Shown here one piece after another: positions 7,701-9,308 of a DNA stretch of 9,308 nucleotides; position 1 is the first letter of the stretch; each line of letters opens with the position of its first letter. The notes beneath the pieces are model-generated. The model was given only the letters and a program-made list of their open reading frames with translations, ran no database searches and was not told where the DNA came from. This DNA is from Bacteroidia bacterium. GTDB taxonomy: Bacteria; Bacteroidota; Bacteroidia; UKL13-3. Both the position numbers and the translations under genes were made by a program. Where the stretch lies: positions 1 to 9,308 of the forward strand of contig JACFNJ010000097.1 of assembly GCA_019454865.1 (NCBI GenBank), read 5' to 3'.

Positions 7701-7798
7701 TCTACTTTTTGTTGCCACTCAGCTTGTGATAAATTTTTTTGTGCAACAAGGCTATTGTTTAATGTAAAAATCAGTGTGATTAATAAAAGATTTCTCAT
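4748..7798 (-). CDS. Secreted M1 family metallopeptidase with C-terminal beta-barrel-like domain
   Basis: This is a zinc aminopeptidase-family protein of 1016 residues. Residues 1-20 form a signal peptide ending in LVAQ, so it leaves the cytoplasm. An M1 N-terminal beta domain spans about 25-215. The catalytic domain holds the GAMEN-type motif as GGGMEY (331-336), the zinc site HEVGH (352-356) and third ligand Glu375, exactly 18 residues after the second His. The catalytic tyrosine is probably Tyr452 in YSKA. All key residues are present, so activity is expected. A small beta domain follows (about 515-600). The remaining 410 or so residues are rich in alternating polar/hydrophobic strands with short turns and end in Phe (REFKGF), which resembles an outer-membrane beta-barrel. 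This would anchor the peptidase at the outer membrane; that is inference from pattern only. No type IX secretion tail is evident. Typical M1 enzymes of 600-900 residues lack this region. It is downstream of the E1 gene, 76 bases away, on the same strand. Substrates are unknown. Confidence 0.93.
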   Translation of the reverse strand: MRNLLLITLIFTLNNSLVAQKNLSQAEWQQKVDYTINVSLNDSLNVLSGYEKITYYNNSPNTLNEIFIHLWPNAYINNETPFAKQQIENNNTNFYYAEEQDRGKIDSLNFTVDGISVKAELVPGSFEICKLTLNKPLETNQKIEIATTFRVKIPIVFSRLGHENQLYCITQWYPKPAVYDVNGWNTMPYLDQGEFYSEFGKFDVQITAPKDYVVVATGNIQQQEEIDWWLSRTDLNNIPHPSNNSNKTLRFIQDSIHDFAWFASKRFYTCNSKVLLPNKHEVQTWLFSETHKNKLKTEIKHLDNAILFYSDKVGNYPYAQATVVVTPLKAGGGMEYPTITNIAELNRQVIVHEVGHNWFYGILGTNERAFPWMDESINNYYEARSNYESKLAKHTSIGAKLKNKKVELNGIVSSPFAMLELQYLFSARNNIDQPIDLPSESFTYLNYGTIIYSKASLAFLQLQKYLGDTVFDSLMHGYFDKWKFKHPLPDDFKNFASNFTGKNLDWFFDGILHTTHKPDYAITKTKSIGDSLIVTVKNKGNLAIPIAIQTTNKDSIIFEKWLEPFTGKKDVTLASSHAGYVVLDGKEECMDVYRFNNYAKTKGVFKTTRPISFSLIGDTENPRKQQVFYIPAIGANSYNKFMLGVAFYNSIIPRKKTEYILLPLFAFGTKDINGYFTLQHRFFTNGKIREVQTGINVARFGTQLYTDVLAYDSLNNPYYNSEMLPSVYEKISPYVSFIFNQKNPRTDAQKMLQARVVLVNEQQATKLWFKNFNTHKTYVNIRYSQVLNHAIRPYEFSMDYILGNAQSLSQKVQAEFNSFIDYGVKKKGLHFRVFAGIFLQKPKASADTRLYYRLAENNGYYDYMYDEAQFGRGETPIQGATLFTQQLMPTNAYFRTYAQGISTDSWLTAANVTSSLPGIIPFRIFLDVAAINERTEYTNGNTGVTTTNYQIGIHYVTGVSLWVFKDILQVNFPVLADPIIQNNWSQTQTNYGQRMTFTLKLNRLNPIKAIREFKGF

Positions 7799-7817
7799 GT
7801 ATTTATTAAAACAGATA

Positions 7818-7849
7818 GGTGTGTCAAAATAGTTTATCTATAACACACC
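7818..7849 (-). terminator. Nested hairpin between the E1 and M1 genes, possible terminator or leader structure
   Basis: GGTGTGT (7818-7824) pairs perfectly with ACACACC (7843-7849). Inside, ATAG (7829-7832) pairs with CTAT (7838-7841) around a five-base loop. The two stems are joined by an asymmetric internal loop of four bases on one side and one on the other. Read on the reverse strand it lies 26 bases after the E1 stop and is followed by CTGTTTTAAT, a short T run, so it could end E1 transcription. On the forward strand it is followed by T-rich sequence, but no forward gene runs into it. It also lies just upstream of the M1 start (7798), so it could instead be a leader structure of that gene. 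Confidence 0.45.
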
Positions 7850-7874
7850 CATTTTAGTTTTATTATTTTATTAT

Positions 7875-9308
7875 TTATAAAAATTGAGTAAAAGCACTCG
7901 GATTGCATTCGTGCATCATGTCCATAATTACCTCAAATACATCTTCAGCACTAGGTTTGCTAAAATAATCACCATCGGTACCATAAGCCGGGCGATGTGC
8001 TTTTGCTGTAATTGTAACCGGTTTAGTGTCTAAATATTTGTAAGCTTCTTGTACTTCCAATACTTGCTGCATCATGTATGCAGTAGCTCCACCAGGTACA
8101 TCTTCGTCTACAAAAATTACTTTATTTGTTTTCTTAATTGATTCAACAATTGCATGATTAGTATCAAATGGTAATAACGATTGCACATCAATTAACTCAC
8201 AACTAATACCAAATGCTTTAGCTTGTTGTATTGCCTCTTCTATAATTCGTAATGTGCTACCATAGCTTACAATTGTAATATCCGAGCCTTCAATTAATGT
8301 TTCAGGAATTCCAATAGGTGTGGTGTACTCTCCAATGTTATCAGGCAATATTTCTTTAGTTCTGTAGCCATTCAAACATTCAACAATTAAGGCAGGCTCA
8401 TCACTTTTTAACATGGTATTATAAAATCCGGCTGCTTGCACCATATTACGAGGAGTTAAAACATACATTCCGCGTAATGAGTTTACTATTAATCCCATTG
8501 GCGAACCACTGTGCCACAAACCTTCTAAACGATGTCCGCGTGTGCGAATAATTAAAGGTGCTTTCTGCCCACCTTTAGTACGATATTGTAATGTAGCCAA
8601 GTCATCACTTAACGGTTGTAATCCATACAACAAATAATCTAAATACTGTATTTCGGCAATTGGACGTAGTCCTCGCATAGCAGCGCCTAATCCTTGCCCA
8701 ATAATGGTTAGCTCTCTAATTCCGGTATCAAACACACGACTAATACCATGCTTTTCTTGTAACCCTGCAAAACCTTGATTAACATCTCCTATCTTTCCCA
8801 CATCTTCACCAAATGCGAAAACACGAGGGTCTCTTGAAAGAGCAATGTCAAAAAATGCTTGCATAACTTCACGTCCATCAAGTGTTTTGCTTTCATTACT
8901 GTATTCCGGCTTAATGTGTTCAACATTATGTGCAGATTCTTTGCTTTGGCTATATAAATGGCTGCTGTACAACTCAGCATTGTCAGCTTTAAATGCTTTT
9001 TTAAACTGAATTAATGCTGCTCTTTCGTTGCTGTTTTGTCCGTATGTTAGGCGTAGTGCCTTATTTACTGCTATACCCACATCTTTTTTTATGGGTTCGC
9101 TAATGTTTTTCAATTCATTAACGATAGTAGAAATTTCAGACACACCGGAAGCTGTTGCCAAATTTTCCAATAACTCTGATGCTTGAATAATATTTTCTTT
9201 AATTGGTTTAAGATATGCTTCCCAAGCGGCCTTCTTGGCATCATTCACGTTTTTTCTTGCTGCAATTTCAACTGCATCCACTTCTGCCGAGGTTGCTATA
9301 TTGCTGTC
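7875..9308 (-). CDS. Fused 2-oxoacid dehydrogenase E1 (alpha C-terminal tail plus complete beta part), partial at window edge
   Basis: This is the C-terminal part of a thiamine-diphosphate-dependent E1 enzyme of the branched-chain/pyruvate dehydrogenase type, which decarboxylates 2-oxoacids and passes the acyl group to lipoyl-E2. The frame is open to the window edge, giving 477 visible residues. The GTG at 9281 is just a codon within the gene, and the true start lies beyond the window. Residue numbers below count from that codon. Residues 1-35 resemble the tail of an E1 alpha part, followed by a mostly helical stretch (about 36-130). The beta part begins near 133 (LDGREVMQAF), with FAFGEDVG (155-162), Glu190 in DTGIRELT, corresponding to the Glu that activates the thiamine cofactor, and HSGSPMG (257-263). 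The transketolase C-terminal domain runs from about 332 (GSDITIVSYGSTL) with LIDVQSLLPFD and VDEDVPGG. The exact 2-oxoacid cannot be told. Alpha and beta in one chain is common in Bacteroidota. No E2 or E3 gene is in view. Confidence 0.9.
   Translation of the reverse strand, partial: DSNIATSAEVDAVEIAARKNVNDAKKAAWEAYLKPIKENIIQASELLENLATASGVSEISTIVNELKNISEPIKKDVGIAVNKALRLTYGQNSNERAALIQFKKAFKADNAELYSSHLYSQSKESAHNVEHIKPEYSNESKTLDGREVMQAFFDIALSRDPRVFAFGEDVGKIGDVNQGFAGLQEKHGISRVFDTGIRELTIIGQGLGAAMRGLRPIAEIQYLDYLLYGLQPLSDDLATLQYRTKGGQKAPLIIRTRGHRLEGLWHSGSPMGLIVNSLRGMYVLTPRNMVQAAGFYNTMLKSDEPALIVECLNGYRTKEILPDNIGEYTTPIGIPETLIEGSDITIVSYGSTLRIIEEAIQQAKAFGISCELIDVQSLLPFDTNHAIVESIKKTNKVIFVDEDVPGGATAYMMQQVLEVQEAYKYLDTKPVTITAKAHRPAYGTDGDYFSKPSAEDVFEVIMDMMHECNPSAFTQFL

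Noticed and set aside
7826..7836. Reverse-strand CTATTTTG in the hairpin loop as a promoter for the M1 gene.
   Set aside because: It has one base fewer than TAnnTTTG and no well-spaced -33 element was seen.
8789..8980. A 63-codon reverse open frame within the E1 gene.
   Set aside because: It lies in another frame of a highly conserved catalytic region and has no independent evidence.
9279..9281. GTG as a possible start codon for the E1 gene.
   Set aside because: The frame stays open to the window edge with residues that fit an E1 alpha tail, and E1 alpha must precede it. The codon reads as an internal Val.
1..9308. Possible defence system, phage, toxin-antitoxin or secretion cluster.
   Set aside because: All six substantial reading frames match housekeeping or envelope families, and there are no repeats, integrases, nucleases or compositional shifts that would suggest such a system.

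Overview
The window reads as a piece of a Bacteroidota chromosome, possibly Chitinophagales-like (order is a guess). The DNA is AT-rich, at roughly one third G+C by eye. Start codons lack clear Shine-Dalgarno sequences. One upstream region carries a match to the Bacteroidota promoter element TAnnTTTG. The gene content also fits: a 543-residue S41 peptidase with a long C-terminal extension, a histidine kinase with an HQLGTP box, a secreted M1 peptidase of more than 1000 residues, and a 2-oxoacid dehydrogenase E1 with alpha and beta parts in one chain. No mobile element, CRISPR array, tRNA or rRNA was seen. No stretch over 300 bases lacks a gene; the longest gap is 76 bases.

Layout from left to right. 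Bases 1-29 probably hold the last codons of an upstream gene that overlaps the next start by four bases. A forward gene for a membrane-anchored S41 (C-terminal processing) peptidase follows (26-1657). It meets, tail to tail with six bases between stops, a reverse pair: an RluD-type 23S rRNA pseudouridine synthase (1664-2776) and, upstream of it, a cyclase-family metal-dependent hydrolase (2766-3518). These two overlap and probably share a transcript. A 52-base divergent spacer separates them from a forward two-transmembrane sensor histidine kinase (3571-4740). The kinase meets, again tail to tail with seven bases between stops, a reverse gene for a secreted M1 metallopeptidase with a beta-strand-rich C-terminal half (4748-7798). 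A 76-base gap with a nested hairpin leads to the C-terminal part of the fused E1 dehydrogenase (7875 to the window edge, reverse).

The genes look like housekeeping and envelope functions rather than one pathway: envelope proteolysis (S41, M1), rRNA modification (RluD), envelope sensing (kinase) and central 2-oxoacid oxidation (E1). I did not find a convincing new multi-gene system. The points most worth a second look are the probable outer-membrane barrel fused to the M1 peptidase, the altered metal-binding motif of the cyclase, the kinase with Gln in place of the acidic residue after its phospho-acceptor His and with no HAMP domain or partner regulator, and the long helical segment joining the two E1 parts.
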